The notes beneath the pieces were generated by a model. It saw nothing but the letters and a program-made list of their open reading frames with translations, searched no databases and was not told where the DNA came from. Positions 26,802 to 37,264 of a stretch of 64,000 nucleotides of DNA are shown piece by piece. Source of the stretch: Defluviitalea saccharophila. GTDB lineage: Bacteria; Bacillota; Clostridia; Lachnospirales; Defluviitaleaceae. A program made the translations under genes and the position numbers. The stretch covers positions 2,046,001-2,110,000 of the forward strand of contig NZ_CP121687.1 of NCBI RefSeq assembly GCF_038396635.1. The letters are read 5' to 3'. Every line of letters begins with the position of its first letter. The stretch's first letter is position 1.

Positions 26802-28625
26802 TTATACTTCGAAATATTGTTTATACCAAATTAAAAACATATATACGGTCCATATTTTTCTGCTATTATCCTTAATGCCCTTATAGTGCTCATCAAGGAT
26901 GGACAGAAGTTTATCGGTATTAAAGTAGGTTTTAGCAGCATCCGATGTAAAGGCATCTTTTACGATGGCATAATATTTTTCTTCCCTAAGCCAAATTCGA
27001 ATCGGTACAGGGAAGCCCAGTTTCTTTTTATTGGCTACATTCTCAGGCATATTTTTCTTTGCCGCAAGTCTTAAGGCATATTTTGTATTATGTTTATTCA
27101 CCCTGTATTTCATAGGAATCTTGGAGGCAAGATTAAATACCTCTTTATCAAGGAAAGGTACCCTAAGCTCCAGGGAATGGGCCATACTCATTTTATCCGC
27201 CTTAAGAAGGATATCTCCCCATAGCCACATGTGAATATCCACATACTGCATCTTGGTTACATCATCTTTTAGTTTAACCTTATCATAATAAGGTTTAACC
27301 AACTTAAAGGGAGAAGGAGCACTGGTTGGATGTTTTAAGAGTTCCTTTCTTTCTTTTTCGGTAAACATAAAGGCATTGCCTATAAATCTCTCTTCGATAG
27401 ATTTGCTTCCGCGGATAAAGAAGTTTTTACCCTTAATATCAAAAGGTATGAGTGAAGCCAATTTTCCTAAAAGCTTTCTGATAGGCTTTGGCAGCACCGT
27501 TAAAACCCTTAAGTCAAGGGGTTCTTTGTAGATATTATAGCCTCCAAACAGCTCGTCTGCTCCTTCACCGGAGAGCACAACTTTAACATGTTCGCTTGCC
27601 AGCTGACTTACAAAATAAAGGGCAACGGCAGCTGGGTCTGCCAAAGGCTCGTCCATATAATATTGAACCTTAGGCAGCACATCCCAGTATTCCTTTGTTG
27701 TAATCAGCTTATGGTAATTGGCGATGCCCACCTTTTCAGAAAGGGCTTTGGCATAATCGATTTCATTATACTTATCATAGTCAAATCCTACGGTAAAAGT
27801 TTTATCTCCCTTAAAGCATGCAGCTACATAGCTGGAATCCACTCCGCTGGACAGAAATGAGCCTACTTCAACGTCACTGATTTTATGAGTTTGGATAGAC
27901 TCTTTCATTCTTTGATCGATTTCTTCCACATATTCTTCTAGGGATTGATCCTCCGCATCAAAAACCGGTTCCCAATATCTTTTAATTGTCATTTTACCAT
28001 TTTCATAAATAAAGAAATGCGCGGGAGGAAGCCTGAAGATATTTTTAAAGAAGGTTTCTTCCATGGCAGAGTACTGGAATGTAAGATAAGTTTCCAGAGC
28101 GTTTAGATTCAGTTCTTTTTTTACTAAATCATGTTTTAGGATACTTTTTATTTCGGAGCCGAATACAAAAACACCATTGTCATTATAATAATAAAAAGGC
28201 TTAATGCCGAAAAAGTCCCTGGCTCCAAATAAGACTTCCTTTTCTTTGTCCCATATAACAAAGGCAAACATTCCTCGAAGATGATTTAACATATCTGTTT
28301 GATATTCTTCGTAGGCATGGACTAAAACTTCAGAGTCCGTATGGGTTTTAAAAATATGGCCTTTTTCTTCGAGATTTTTTCTGATGGACTGATAGTTATA
28401 GATTTCGCCGTTAAACACCAAAACCAGATTGCCCTCTTCGTTATAGAGAGGCTGAGAGCCTTCTTCCAGGTCAATAATACTAAGACGTCTAAAACCGAGA
28501 GCCGCCTTTTCATCTATGTATTGTCCGTCACTGTCAGGACCTCTGTGAATAATCGAATCCATCATTTCTTTTAAAATGGGTTCTCTGTCTTTCGTTTCAC
28601 CTACAAAACCACAAAAACCGCACAT
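26802..28625 (-). CDS. asnB: Asparagine synthase (glutamine-hydrolysing)
   Basis: Makes asparagine from aspartate, ATP and glutamine. The 607-residue protein has an N-terminal Ntn glutaminase domain with the nucleophile Cys2 right after the start Met (MCGFCGFVG), NGEIYNY and GARDFFGIKPFYY, then the synthetase domain with the ATP motif SSGVDSSY, SGEGADELFGGY and ELRVPFLDKEV. The start at 28625 is fixed by the need for Cys at position 2; a reading frame extends six codons further upstream. It is transcribed alone and shares a terminator with the ROK gene. Confidence 0.96.
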   Translation of the reverse strand: MCGFCGFVGETKDREPILKEMMDSIIHRGPDSDGQYIDEKAALGFRRLSIIDLEEGSQPLYNEEGNLVLVFNGEIYNYQSIRKNLEEKGHIFKTHTDSEVLVHAYEEYQTDMLNHLRGMFAFVIWDKEKEVLFGARDFFGIKPFYYYNDNGVFVFGSEIKSILKHDLVKKELNLNALETYLTFQYSAMEETFFKNIFRLPPAHFFIYENGKMTIKRYWEPVFDAEDQSLEEYVEEIDQRMKESIQTHKISDVEVGSFLSSGVDSSYVAACFKGDKTFTVGFDYDKYNEIDYAKALSEKVGIANYHKLITTKEYWDVLPKVQYYMDEPLADPAAVALYFVSQLASEHVKVVLSGEGADELFGGYNIYKEPLDLRVLTVLPKPIRKLLGKLASLIPFDIKGKNFFIRGSKSIEERFIGNAFMFTEKERKELLKHPTSAPSPFKLVKPYYDKVKLKDDVTKMQYVDIHMWLWGDILLKADKMSMAHSLELRVPFLDKEVFNLASKIPMKYRVNKHNTKYALRLAAKKNMPENVANKKKLGFPVPIRIWLREEKYYAIVKDAFTSDAAKTYFNTDKLLSILDEHYKGIKDNSRKIWTVYMFLIWYKQYFEV

Positions 28626-28896
28626 CCTGTTGTCCCCTTTCACGACATAACCATCGATAAGATATATATTAAACAGTTACTTTTTACTGCGAATAGAAAC
28701 TTCGATAACCATTTTATCTATGAAAACTTTAACATAAGTTATTTTATAAATCAACAATACATTCTTTTTTATTATACCCAAAAATTGGAGAAAAAACTTA
28801 TAATGAATTGTGAAATTCATCGACTAAGTTGAAATTTCTATGCTATAATGCACCTAAAGAATAATCATTACAAAAGTAAACAAAGGAGAGAAAACC

Positions 28897-30069
28897 ATGG
28901 ACATAAATGAAAAAGCCCTCATAATGCACAAAGAGTGGCAGGGCAAACTGGAGATCACAGCAAAAGCAAAAGTAAGATCCAAAGAAGATTTATCCATCGC
29001 TTACACCCCGGGGGTTGCTGAACCCTGCAGAAAAATTCATCAAAATAAAGAAGATGTATATACCTATACCATGAAAGGCAATACCGTTGCAGTCATATCC
29101 GATGGAACAGCTGTACTGGGTCTGGGAGATATTGGTCCGGAGGCAGCCATGCCTGTCATGGAAGGAAAAGCAGTATTATTTAAAGAATTTGGCGGAGTAA
29201 ATGCCATCCCCATCTGCCTGGACACCAAAGACACGGAAGAAATTATAAAAACCGTAAAATACCTTGCACCCTCCTTTGGAGGCATTAATCTTGAAGACAT
29301 TGCTGCTCCCCGTTGTTTTGAAATCGAAGAAAGACTTAAAAAAGAACTGGATATTCCCGTATTCCATGATGACCAGCACGGAACGGCCATCGTTGTTTTG
29401 GCAGGAATAATCAATGCCTTAAAAATCGTGAAAAAAGATAAAGAAACCATGAAGGTAGTGGTTAACGGAGCAGGCTCTGCCGGAATTGCCATCACCAAAC
29501 TGCTTTTAAACTATGGCTTTAAAAATATTATTCTTTGCGACAAAAATGGTATACTCCATAAAGATGCCGAAGGAATGAACTGGGCACAGAAGGAAATGAC
29601 CAGGGTGACCAATAAGGAAAACCTAAAAGGCGGCTTAAAAGAAGCCCTTGAGGGAGCTGATATTTTTATAGGTGTTTCGGCTCCGGGAATTGTTACAAAG
29701 GAAATGGCAGCTTCTATGAATAAAGATGCCATCCTCTTTGCCATGGCAAACCCGGTTCCTGAAATCATGCCTGATTTAGCAAAAGAAGCAGGAGCCAGAA
29801 TCGTAGGTACAGGCCGCTCTGATTTTCCAAATCAGGTTAATAACGTATTGGTTTTTCCGGGAATCTTTAAGGGAGCATTAATGGCAAGAGCAAGCCAAAT
29901 CACAGAAGAAATGAAGCTGGCAGCAGCCCATGCCATTGCAGACATGATTCCAGAAGAAGCTTTAAACGAAGAAAATATTCTTCCTAAACCCTTTGACGAA
30001 GGAATAGCCGATAAAGTTGCAGAGGCTGTAATCGATGTATATAAAAAATCAATAGGGCATACTTTATAA
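28897..30069 (+). CDS. NAD(P)-dependent malic enzyme
   Basis: Oxidatively decarboxylates malate to pyruvate. The 390-residue form is the short bacterial type. Motifs are the N-terminal SIAYTPGVAEPCRKI with the catalytic Tyr, the lysine region LGDIGPEAAMPVMEGKAVLFKEFGG, the metal ligands in LEDIAAPRCFEIE and FHDDQHGTAIV, and the dinucleotide motif VNGAGSAGIA. It would feed the ferredoxin oxidoreductase with pyruvate. AAAGGAGAG precedes the ATG. The murG-type gene follows after 22 bases, so the two may be co-transcribed. Confidence 0.93.
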   Translation: MDINEKALIMHKEWQGKLEITAKAKVRSKEDLSIAYTPGVAEPCRKIHQNKEDVYTYTMKGNTVAVISDGTAVLGLGDIGPEAAMPVMEGKAVLFKEFGGVNAIPICLDTKDTEEIIKTVKYLAPSFGGINLEDIAAPRCFEIEERLKKELDIPVFHDDQHGTAIVVLAGIINALKIVKKDKETMKVVVNGAGSAGIAITKLLLNYGFKNIILCDKNGILHKDAEGMNWAQKEMTRVTNKENLKGGLKEALEGADIFIGVSAPGIVTKEMAASMNKDAILFAMANPVPEIMPDLAKEAGARIVGTGRSDFPNQVNNVLVFPGIFKGALMARASQITEEMKLAAAHAIADMIPEEALNEENILPKPFDEGIADKVAEAVIDVYKKSIGHTL

Positions 30070-30091
30070 GATATAAAAGGTGGTGATAGGC

Positions 30092-31159
30092 TTGAAAAGA
30101 ATCATTCTCACCGGGGGAGGCACCGCAGGACATGTAACACCGAATTTAGCCCTTATTCCAAAGCTGCAAAAAGAAGGATGGGATGTAAGATACATAGGAA
30201 GCAAAACAGGAATCGAAAGAGAATTGATTGAAGAACAAAAAATTCCTTACTATGGCATCTCCTCGGGCAAACTTAGAAGATATAAAGATATAAAAAACCT
30301 GACAGATCCCTTTAAAGTGTTGGCAGGAGGGGCTGAAGCCCTGGCCCTGATTGGCAAACTAAAGCCGGATATCATTTTTTCGAAAGGGGGCTATGTAACG
30401 GTTCCGGTGGTAGCTGCTGGATGGCTTAGAAGAGTTCCTGTGATTATCCATGAATCCGATATCACCCCGGGGCTGGCCAATAAACTGGCGTTTCCCTTTG
30501 CAAAAAAGATTTGCGTCAACTTTCCCGAAACCCTAAATTATATTCCAAAGGAAAAAGGTATTTTAACAGGAACACCCATCAGGGAGGAACTTTTTCAGGG
30601 AAAAGCTGAAAAAGGACTAAAACTGTGCGGCTTTAACGACACAAAACCCATCCTTATGATGATGGGAGGAAGTCTTGGCTCGGTAGCGATTAACACTGTA
30701 TTGAGAAAAGCCCTTCCTGCATTGCTTCCGGCCTTTAATATCATACATATCTGCGGAAAGAACAATAAGGACGAGTCTTTAGAAAATACAAGAGGCTATA
30801 AACAATTTGAATACGTTAAAGAAGAACTGCCCCACCTTTTTGCAGCTGCGGATATTTTTATTTCCAGAGCAGGGGCAAATTCTATAGCAGAAATCCTGAG
30901 CATGAAAAAACCCAATATCTTAATTCCTCTTTCTGCAAGGGCAAGCAGAGGGGATCAGATACTAAACGCACGTTCCTTTAAAAAGCAAGGCTTTAGTCAG
31001 GTATTGGAAGAAGAAAACTTAACGGAAGAAACCTTAATACAAATGATTAAAGACACTTATCGTAATCGACATCAATATATCGAATCAATGGGAAAAAGCA
31101 AAAGCGCCAACGGCATTGACATAGTCATGGACTTAATCCGCACCCAAGCAAAAAGGTAG
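30092..31159 (+). CDS. murG: MurG-type UDP-GlcNAc:lipid I transferase
   Basis: A peripheral membrane glycosyltransferase (GT28) that adds GlcNAc to lipid I to make lipid II. It has [13 protein letters not shown] at the start, [41 protein letters not shown] and the UDP-GlcNAc site [12 protein letters not shown]. The TTG at 30092 is chosen because AAAGGTGGTGA lies just before it. It is not in a division and cell-wall cluster but next to a malic enzyme gene, so it may be a second copy beside a canonical murG elsewhere. The 355-residue length is normal. Confidence 0.85.
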   Translation: MKRIILTGGGTAGHVTPNLALIPKLQKEGWDVRYIGSKTGIERELIEEQKIPYYGISSGKLRRYKDIKNLTDPFKVLAGGAEALALIGKLKPDIIFSKGGYVTVPVVAAGWLRRVPVIIHESDITPGLANKLAFPFAKKICVNFPETLNYIPKEKGILTGTPIREELFQGKAEKGLKLCGFNDTKPILMMMGGSLGSVAINTVLRKALPALLPAFNIIHICGKNNKDESLENTRGYKQFEYVKEELPHLFAAADIFISRAGANSIAEILSMKKPNILIPLSARASRGDQILNARSFKKQGFSQVLEEENLTEETLIQMIKDTYRNRHQYIESMGKSKSANGIDIVMDLIRTQAKR

Positions 31160-31181
31160 GGAAAAATATCCCTACCTTTTT
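31151..31181 (+). terminator. Terminator after murG
   Basis: AAAAGGTAGGGA pairs with TCCCTACCTTTT around AAAATA, followed by T. It includes the murG stop codon and belongs to the GTAGGG terminator group. Confidence 0.9.
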
Positions 31182-31207
31182 GTACCCCATTCCAAGCTAG
31201 TTATCAG

Positions 31208-31375
31208 AGTTCTAGGATTAAACTTAGAATTAAGGGTAAAAGAAAAGAACGGCTCACCCTGCAAAAGTAACCGTTCTACTTCTAAATAATCTGTAAGGAT
31301 TATTTACCTTCATAGCCCCAAATGCAAAAACATTCAGGGAGCATCAGTGTTACCAGCACTGGTGCTTTCTTTATA
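31208..31375 (+). ncRNA. Candidate structured RNA with its own terminator
   Basis: No ORF lies here, but a chain of hairpins does: AGTTCTAGG/CTTAGAATT at 31208-31232 (two G-T pairs), AGAACGG/CCGTTCT at about 31246-31277, AAATAATC/GATTATTT at about 31284-31305, CCC/GGG enclosing AATG/CATT at about 31317-31340, and AGCATCAGTG/CACTGGTGCT then TTTCTTT at about 31340-31375. GGTAAA (about 31235) can pair with TTTACC (about 31303) to close a three-way junction. The next gene has its own promoter downstream, so this looks like a free-standing RNA. I cannot place it in a known family. Confidence 0.5.
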
Positions 31376-31474
31376 TTTATTATATCATACTTTATTTAAA
31401 AATAAACCCTTAAATTTAATAAGTTACAAACCAATTTCCTCACTTATTGATGTTTTGATTTACGATATTTTCTC

Positions 31475-31503
31475 TTGAAAATTAAAAACAAATATGCTAT
31501 GCT
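31475..31503 (+). promoter_or_regulatory. Predicted promoter of the galactose operon
   Basis: TTGAAA (31475-31480) and TATGCT (31498-31503) are separated by 17 bases. Transcription would begin near 31510, inside the operator-like palindrome. Confidence 0.65.
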
Positions 31504-31510
31504 CAATTTA

Positions 31511-31526
31511 TAGAAAACCTTTTCTA
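31511..31526. promoter_or_regulatory. Operator-like palindrome at the galactose promoter
   Basis: TAGAAAA-CC-TTTTCTA is a perfect inverted repeat lying on the expected transcription start, three bases before the ribosome binding site. Its size and position suit a LacI-family repressor, so the first gene of the operon probably controls itself. Confidence 0.6.
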
Positions 31527-31542
31527 TCAAGGAGGTGCCCAA

Positions 31543-32574
31543 TTGGAAAAGCCGACCATAGCAGATGTGGCAAAATACGCAGGGGTATCAATTACCACCG
31601 TATCCAGAGTCATCAACAATAATTATCCCGTAAAAGAAGAAACAAGGCAAAAGGTCGAAGAAGCCATAAAAGCATTAAACTTTAAACCCAACTATCTTGC
31701 GCGAAGCCTCATCGGAAAAAGCACCCATACCATAGGCGTTATCGTGCCCAGTATCACCAACCTGTTCTTTCCCGTTGTCGTAAAAGGCATAGAGAAAATC
31801 TGCAACCAAAAAGCTTTTTCTCTGTTTCTATGCGATACCGATGGAAAAGAAGAATCCGAAAGAACTCAAATGCAAAACTTATTAGAAAAGCAAGTGGACG
31901 GTGTTCTGGTTATAGACCCGAGGTATGAGAATATAGAAAACGGTTTCTATGAGGAATGTGCAAAAAAAATCCCCCTGGTGCTGATTAACGGCTACCATCG
32001 GGGAATTCGCTGTAATTTTGTTCTTAACGACCAGGAGATGGGTGCTCTGCAGGCGTTGGAATACCTTATCAAGATGGGTCATAGGGATATTGCCTTTTTA
32101 AGAGCCAAAAACAGTTATTCCTATGATATCAAAGAACAAATCTATTACGAAACCTTAAAAAAGCACCAAATTCCCGTAAAAGAAGAAAACATCCTGGTCA
32201 TAGAAAGCGGAAATGGATTGGAAACCGTAGAACTTGCCATCCATGCAGTTCAAAAAAGACTGGAACAAAGTGAAATCCCAACAGCAATCTTTGCCTGCAA
32301 CGACTGGATGGGCGTAGGCGTGATGCAGGCAGCAAAAAAAATGGGAATCGCCATTCCAAAAGATTTATCCGTCATAGGCTATGACAATATCGTCATCTCA
32401 GAAATCAGTGAGCCAAAGCTTACAACTGTGGACCAAAATATGTATTCTCTCGGTAAAGCTTCGGCAAAGCTTTTACTGGATATCATAAAACATCCAACCC
32501 AAGGTTTTCAAAAAATCATCCTGGATACCAATCTCATTGTCAGAGATTCCTGCACAAGTCCTAAAAACAAATAA
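31543..32574 (+). CDS. LacI family transcriptional regulator of the galactose operon
   Basis: The 343-residue repressor has the LacI-type HTH at 1-50 (TIADVAKYAGVSITTVSRVINNNYPVKEETRQKVEEAI) and a periplasmic-binding-like sensor domain (TIGVIVPSITNLFFPVVVKGIE, GVLVIDPR, IPTAIFACNDWMGVGVMQAAKKMG, LTTVDQNMYSLG). It starts at TTG with AAGGAGGTG upstream. galK begins 26 bases after its stop, so it probably senses galactose or a derivative and controls galKET and itself through the palindrome at 31511. Confidence 0.92.
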   Translation: MEKPTIADVAKYAGVSITTVSRVINNNYPVKEETRQKVEEAIKALNFKPNYLARSLIGKSTHTIGVIVPSITNLFFPVVVKGIEKICNQKAFSLFLCDTDGKEESERTQMQNLLEKQVDGVLVIDPRYENIENGFYEECAKKIPLVLINGYHRGIRCNFVLNDQEMGALQALEYLIKMGHRDIAFLRAKNSYSYDIKEQIYYETLKKHQIPVKEENILVIESGNGLETVELAIHAVQKRLEQSEIPTAIFACNDWMGVGVMQAAKKMGIAIPKDLSVIGYDNIVISEISEPKLTTVDQNMYSLGKASAKLLLDIIKHPTQGFQKIILDTNLIVRDSCTSPKNK

Positions 32575-32600
32575 ATTTATAAAAATATAGGGAGGTCATT

Positions 32601-33761
32601 ATGAGTAATCAAGAACTTAAAAACCGATTTATAGAAATCTATGGTGAAGGAGAAGAACCAAGTCTTTTCTTCGCACCGGGAAGAATCAATTTAATAGGAG
32701 AACATATCGACTACAACGGCGGGAACGTTTTCCCCTGTGCCCTGGATTTTGGAACCACTGCTGTTGCCAGAAAAAGAAATGACAATAAGATTAAATTTGC
32801 ATCCCTTAACTTTCCTGACACCATAGAAGTAGATTTAAGTCATATCGTCTACGATAAAAAAGACAACTGGGCAAACTATCCTAAAGGCGTCATAGACCAA
32901 TTCCTTAAAAAAGGTTTTACCCTTGGTGGCTTTGAGGTTCTATATCATGGCACCATTCCCAATGGAGCAGGGCTTTCTTCTTCCGCATCCATTGAGCTGG
33001 TTACCTCTGTATTATTAAAGGATTTCTTTAACTGCGACATCGACCAACTGGAAATGGTTAAACTTTCTCAAAAAGCAGAAAATGAATTTGTAGGCGTTAA
33101 CTGCGGCATCATGGACCAATTTGCCATAGGCATGGGTAAAAAAGACAGAGCCATTTATCTTAACTGTGATACCCTGGAATACGAATATGTTCCCGTAAAC
33201 CTTCAAGGTATGAAACTCGTTATTGCCAATACCAATAAACGAAGAGGCTTAGAAGATTCAAAATACAACGAAAGAAGAAGAGAATGCGATATGGCGGTTG
33301 CAGCCCTTCAAACCCGCTTGGATATCGACTATCTGGCAGATCTTACCCCAGAAGAATGGGAAGCCAACAAACATCTAATTACCTTTGAAACCGTAAGAAA
33401 AAGAGCAGAACATGCAGTATATGAAAATGCCCGGGTAAAAGAAGCGGTTGCAAAGCTTAAGCAAGGAGATATCGCAGCTTTTGGAAAACTACTTAATGAA
33501 TCTCACAAATCCTTAAGAGACTTATATGAAGTAACCGGATTTGAATTAGATACTTTAGTAGAAGAAGCATGGAAAGTGGATGGCGTTTTAGGTTCCCGTA
33601 TGACCGGAGCAGGTTTTGGAGGTTGTACCATCTCTGTTGTAAAAGAAGAGGCAGTCAACAAATTTATGAGGCAGGTGGGTGAAAACTACGAAAAGAAAAC
33701 CGGCCTAAAACCAGATTTCTACATTGCCAATATCGGAGACGGGGCAAGAAAAATAGATTAG
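32601..33761 (+). CDS. galK: Galactokinase
   Basis: Phosphorylates galactose to galactose-1-phosphate, the first Leloir step. The 386-residue GHMP kinase shows the signature [16 protein letters not shown] near residue 26, the ATP loop [12 protein letters not shown] near 118, [12 protein letters not shown] with the catalytic Asp, and the C-terminal [22 protein letters not shown] precedes the ATG. It lies between the regulator and galE with 26- and 10-base gaps, in one operon. Confidence 0.97.
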   Translation: MSNQELKNRFIEIYGEGEEPSLFFAPGRINLIGEHIDYNGGNVFPCALDFGTTAVARKRNDNKIKFASLNFPDTIEVDLSHIVYDKKDNWANYPKGVIDQFLKKGFTLGGFEVLYHGTIPNGAGLSSSASIELVTSVLLKDFFNCDIDQLEMVKLSQKAENEFVGVNCGIMDQFAIGMGKKDRAIYLNCDTLEYEYVPVNLQGMKLVIANTNKRRGLEDSKYNERRRECDMAVAALQTRLDIDYLADLTPEEWEANKHLITFETVRKRAEHAVYENARVKEAVAKLKQGDIAAFGKLLNESHKSLRDLYEVTGFELDTLVEEAWKVDGVLGSRMTGAGFGGCTISVVKEEAVNKFMRQVGENYEKKTGLKPDFYIANIGDGARKID

Positions 33762-33771
33762 GAGGGATAGA

Positions 33772-34761
33772 ATGTCCATTTTAGTATGCGGCGGTGCAGG
33801 TTATATCGGAAGCCACACCGTAGAAGAACTTATTGCAAAAGGCGAAGAAGTTATTGTAGCAGATAATCTTCAAAAAGGCCACAAGGCCGCAGTAAACCCC
33901 GAGGCAAAACTATATATAGGAGATATCAGGGATGAAGCCTTTTTAGATAAAGTATTTAAAGAAAATAATATAGACGCTGTCATAGATTTTGCAGCAGAAT
34001 CCTTGGTTGGAGAAAGCGTTCAAGAACCCTTAAAGTATTATGATAACAACGTATATGGAACAGTTATTTTGCTTAAAAAAATGCGTGAATATAACGTGAA
34101 TAAAATTGTATTTTCATCCACAGCGGCAACCTACGGGGAACCGGAAAACATTCCAATATTAGAAAGTGATAAAACTTTTCCCACAAACCCCTATGGAGAT
34201 ACAAAACTTGCCGTAGAAAAGATGTTAAAATGGTGCGACAATGCCTACGGCATAAAATATGTAGTGCTTCGCTACTTTAATGCTGCCGGTGCTCATATAA
34301 GTGGAAAAATTGGTGAAGACCACAATCCTGAAAGCCATCTTATTCCCATTATTCTTCAAGTGGCTTTAGGAAAAAGAGATAAAATTATGATATTTGGTGA
34401 TGACTATCCAACCAAAGACGGCAGCTGTATAAGGGATTATATCCATGTAACAGACCTTGCAGATGCCCATATTCTTGCCGTAGAAAAACTTAGAAAAAAC
34501 AATACTTCAGCGATTTATAATCTAGGGAACGGTAAGGGATTTTCTGTAAAAGAAGTGATAGAAGCAGCAAGAAAGGTAACAGGCAAAGCAATTCCTGCTG
34601 AGATTGCACCAAGACGGGCAGGAGATCCGGCAGTTCTTATCGCATCTTCAGATAAAATCATAAAAGAATTAGGCTGGAATCCAAAATACAACCGTTTAGA
34701 AGAAATCATAGAAACTGCATGGAATTGGCATAGAACCCATCCGGACGGATATCAGGACTAG
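33772..34761 (+). CDS. galE: UDP-glucose 4-epimerase
   Basis: Interconverts UDP-galactose and UDP-glucose. The 329-residue extended short-chain dehydrogenase has the NAD motif GGAGYIGSH at the N-terminus, the catalytic Ser/Thr in FSSTAATYG, the YxxxK pair in [20 protein letters not shown], and the substrate-binding [26 protein letters not shown] lies before the ATG, 10 bases after galK. Confidence 0.97.
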   Translation: MSILVCGGAGYIGSHTVEELIAKGEEVIVADNLQKGHKAAVNPEAKLYIGDIRDEAFLDKVFKENNIDAVIDFAAESLVGESVQEPLKYYDNNVYGTVILLKKMREYNVNKIVFSSTAATYGEPENIPILESDKTFPTNPYGDTKLAVEKMLKWCDNAYGIKYVVLRYFNAAGAHISGKIGEDHNPESHLIPIILQVALGKRDKIMIFGDDYPTKDGSCIRDYIHVTDLADAHILAVEKLRKNNTSAIYNLGNGKGFSVKEVIEAARKVTGKAIPAEIAPRRAGDPAVLIASSDKIIKELGWNPKYNRLEEIIETAWNWHRTHPDGYQD

Positions 34762-34774
34762 GAAGGAGAGACCA

Positions 34775-36334
34775 ATGGATAAGATTTGTCCCCAGAAAGA
34801 AATAGAGCGATTACTATGTTACGCTTTGGATAAACAATTAATTACCCCATACGATATCATTCCTTCAAGAAACGCTTTAATGGATCTACTGGAAGTTAAA
34901 GAACCCTATGAAGGAGATATAGATACTAAAGATATTAATATTTATGATATACTGGATAATCTTTTAGATTATGCCTATGAGAAAGGTATCCTTGAAGAAA
35001 ACACCAATACCCATAGAGATTTATTGGACACCAAAATCATGGGCTTATTAACCCCAAGACAGGGAGAAGTGGTAAGAACCTTTGAAGAACTGGAAGAAAG
35101 TGAAGGCATTCAAAAAGCAACAGAGTATTTTTACGACTTTTCCCAAAACACCACCTATATCCGTATGAACAGAATAGCAAAAAACCTTTATTGGAAAGCC
35201 CATACGGAATATGGCGATTTAGAAATTACAGTGAACTTGTCAAAGCCGGAAAAAGACCCGAAAGAAATAGCAGCCGCTAAAAACGCCCCCCAAAGCGGTT
35301 ATCCCAAATGTCTTTTATGCGTAGAAAACGTAGGTTATTCCGGAAGGGTCAATCATCCGGCAAGACAAAACCATAGAGTCATTCCTTTAAATCTTGGAGG
35401 AGAAGAATGGTATTTTCAGTATTCTCCATATATCTATTACAATGAACACTGTATTGTTCTTAACGGACAGCATACCCCTATGAAGTTGACAGAAAAAAGC
35501 TTTACAAGGATGTTTGACTTTGTAGAACGTTTTCCCCACTACTTTGTGGGCTCCAATGCAGACCTTCCTATAGTTGGAGGTTCCATACTAAGCCATGACC
35601 ACTACCAGGGAGGAAGACATATCTTCCCTATGGAAGAAGCAGAAATAATCTATTCTTTTACCCATAAAGACTATAAAGATGTAAAAATCGGTATCGTCAA
35701 ATGGCCCATGTCCGTTATACGACTAAGGGGACAAGAGAGAAAAGACTTAGAAAAACTATCCTTTGCCATTTTAGAAGAATGGAGAAAATATACCGATGAA
35801 GAAGCGGGGATTTATGCCTTTACCAAAACCGTTGAAGGCATAACGCCTCACAATACCATAACTCCCATAGTCCGCAAAAATAAAGAAAAAGAATGGGAAA
35901 TAGACTTGGTTTTAAGAAACAATAGAACAAGTGAGGAGCACCCTTATGGCATCTTCCATCCCCATGAAGAAGTACATCATATTAAAAAAGAAAATATAGG
36001 CTTAATTGAAGTCATGGGGTTAGCGGTGCTGCCGGGAAGACTTAACGAACAGCTGGGTCAAATTAAGAAAATTCTAAAAGGCAAGGTATCTTTAGAAGAA
36101 CAGCTTAAACTTCATCCGGATCTTAATCAACATGAACCCTGGATCAATGAACTTATATCGGTATACGGCACTGCTTTAAGTGAAGAAAAAGCCAAAGAAG
36201 TTATAGAAAAAGAAGTAGGAATTAAATTTAAAACCGTTTTAGAACATGCGGGAGTCTATAAACAAACCAAAGAAGGTATAGATGCTTTCTTTAGGTTTAT
36301 GAATCATATGGGTTTTGACCAAATTGCATTATAA
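34775..36334 (+). CDS. galT: Galactose-1-phosphate uridylyltransferase, Firmicute type
   Basis: Transfers UMP from UDP-glucose to galactose-1-phosphate. The 519-residue length and sequence are those of the second GalT class found in Firmicutes, distinct from the roughly 350-residue enterobacterial type. The active-site region is GGSILSHDHYQGGRHIFPME near residue 267. GGAAGGAGAG precedes the ATG, 13 bases after galE, which completes the Leloir operon. No clear terminator hairpin follows. Confidence 0.95.
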   Translation: MDKICPQKEIERLLCYALDKQLITPYDIIPSRNALMDLLEVKEPYEGDIDTKDINIYDILDNLLDYAYEKGILEENTNTHRDLLDTKIMGLLTPRQGEVVRTFEELEESEGIQKATEYFYDFSQNTTYIRMNRIAKNLYWKAHTEYGDLEITVNLSKPEKDPKEIAAAKNAPQSGYPKCLLCVENVGYSGRVNHPARQNHRVIPLNLGGEEWYFQYSPYIYYNEHCIVLNGQHTPMKLTEKSFTRMFDFVERFPHYFVGSNADLPIVGGSILSHDHYQGGRHIFPMEEAEIIYSFTHKDYKDVKIGIVKWPMSVIRLRGQERKDLEKLSFAILEEWRKYTDEEAGIYAFTKTVEGITPHNTITPIVRKNKEKEWEIDLVLRNNRTSEEHPYGIFHPHEEVHHIKKENIGLIEVMGLAVLPGRLNEQLGQIKKILKGKVSLEEQLKLHPDLNQHEPWINELISVYGTALSEEKAKEVIEKEVGIKFKTVLEHAGVYKQTKEGIDAFFRFMNHMGFDQIAL

Positions 36335-36462
36335 AAATTTCTGCCTTATATCTAACCATAATTTTCTATAAAAATCCACTACCCAAATTTTTTGTTTGTG
36401 CTATAATGATGAGATGTGATTAATTGACAAAAAAGTACAAACAAAAGAAGGGAAGAATGACA

Positions 36463-37197
36463 TTGAAAAAGTTACTGTTTTTAGTATGTACATTCAGCTT
36501 AATTCTAACTGGATGTACAGCTGCACAAAAAAATATGGCAGAAAGTTTGAAAAAGGAACCTGAAATTGCCCAACAAACAGAAGAATCCGAAGAGATTATA
36601 TACGATACAACTCAGTTTGACCCGCCGCAGCCGGGAGAAGAAATCGCAGTAATGACAACCAATAAAGGGGTTATTAAAATGCGCCTTTTCCCTGAATATG
36701 CGCCAAAGGCAGTGGAAAACTTCACAACCCATGCAAAGAACGGGTACTATGACGGACTCACCTTTCATAGAGTGATTAACGACTTTATGATTCAGGGGGG
36801 AGACCCTGAAGGCACCGGAAGAGGTGGAGAAAGCATATGGGGAAAACCTTTTGAAGATGAATTCCACCCATACGCGCTTAACTTCAGGGGAGCTCTTGCC
36901 ATGGCAAATAGCGGCCCTAATACCAATGGAAGCCAATTCTTTATCGTACAGAAAAAAGTTGTGGAAGAAGAGATGTTAAAAGATTTAAGCAAATCCGGAT
37001 ATCCGGAAGCAGTGGTGAAACTTTATGAGGAAAAGGGAGGGACTCCTTGGCTTGATGGTGTTCATACCGTATTTGGGCAAGTATTTGAAGGAATGGATGT
37101 AGTAGATGCCATTGCAGCAGTAGAAACAGACGAACACAGTATGCCAAAAGAACCAGTGATTATTGAAAAAATTGAAATCGTACCTTATGAAGAGTAA
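36463..37197 (+). CDS. Cyclophilin-type peptidyl-prolyl isomerase lipoprotein
   Basis: A surface-anchored foldase. Residues 1-18 form a lipoprotein signal ending in LTGC. The cyclophilin domain occupies about 58-244 with [56 protein letters not shown] and [15 protein letters not shown], so the catalytic Arg (FHRV), Phe/Met/Gln (FMIQGGD) and His are present. An insertion near [18 protein letters not shown] breaks the fold before the last strands. The TTG at 36463 is chosen because GAAGGGAAG lies eight bases before it; the ATG at 36457 is too close to that site. Confidence 0.88.
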   Translation: MKKLLFLVCTFSLILTGCTAAQKNMAESLKKEPEIAQQTEESEEIIYDTTQFDPPQPGEEIAVMTTNKGVIKMRLFPEYAPKAVENFTTHAKNGYYDGLTFHRVINDFMIQGGDPEGTGRGGESIWGKPFEDEFHPYALNFRGALAMANSGPNTNGSQFFIVQKKVVEEEMLKDLSKSGYPEAVVKLYEEKGGTPWLDGVHTVFGQVFEGMDVVDAIAAVETDEHSMPKEPVIIEKIEIVPYEE

Positions 37198-37204
37198 ATG
37201 ATAA

Positions 37205-37232
37205 AAGGGTAAACCATATTTGGTTTGCCCTT
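37205..37232 (+). terminator. Hairpin after the cyclophilin gene
   Basis: AAGGGTAAACCA pairs with TGGTTTGCCCTT (one G-T pair) around TATT. The T content after it is modest. Confidence 0.7.
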
Positions 37233-37264
37233 AACTTTAATTTCAATTAACAGGGGATTATATT

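Noticed and set aside
29064..29498. 144-residue minus-strand ORF in the malic enzyme gene
   Set aside because: It is a shadow of the conserved malic enzyme coding sequence, with no ribosome binding site.
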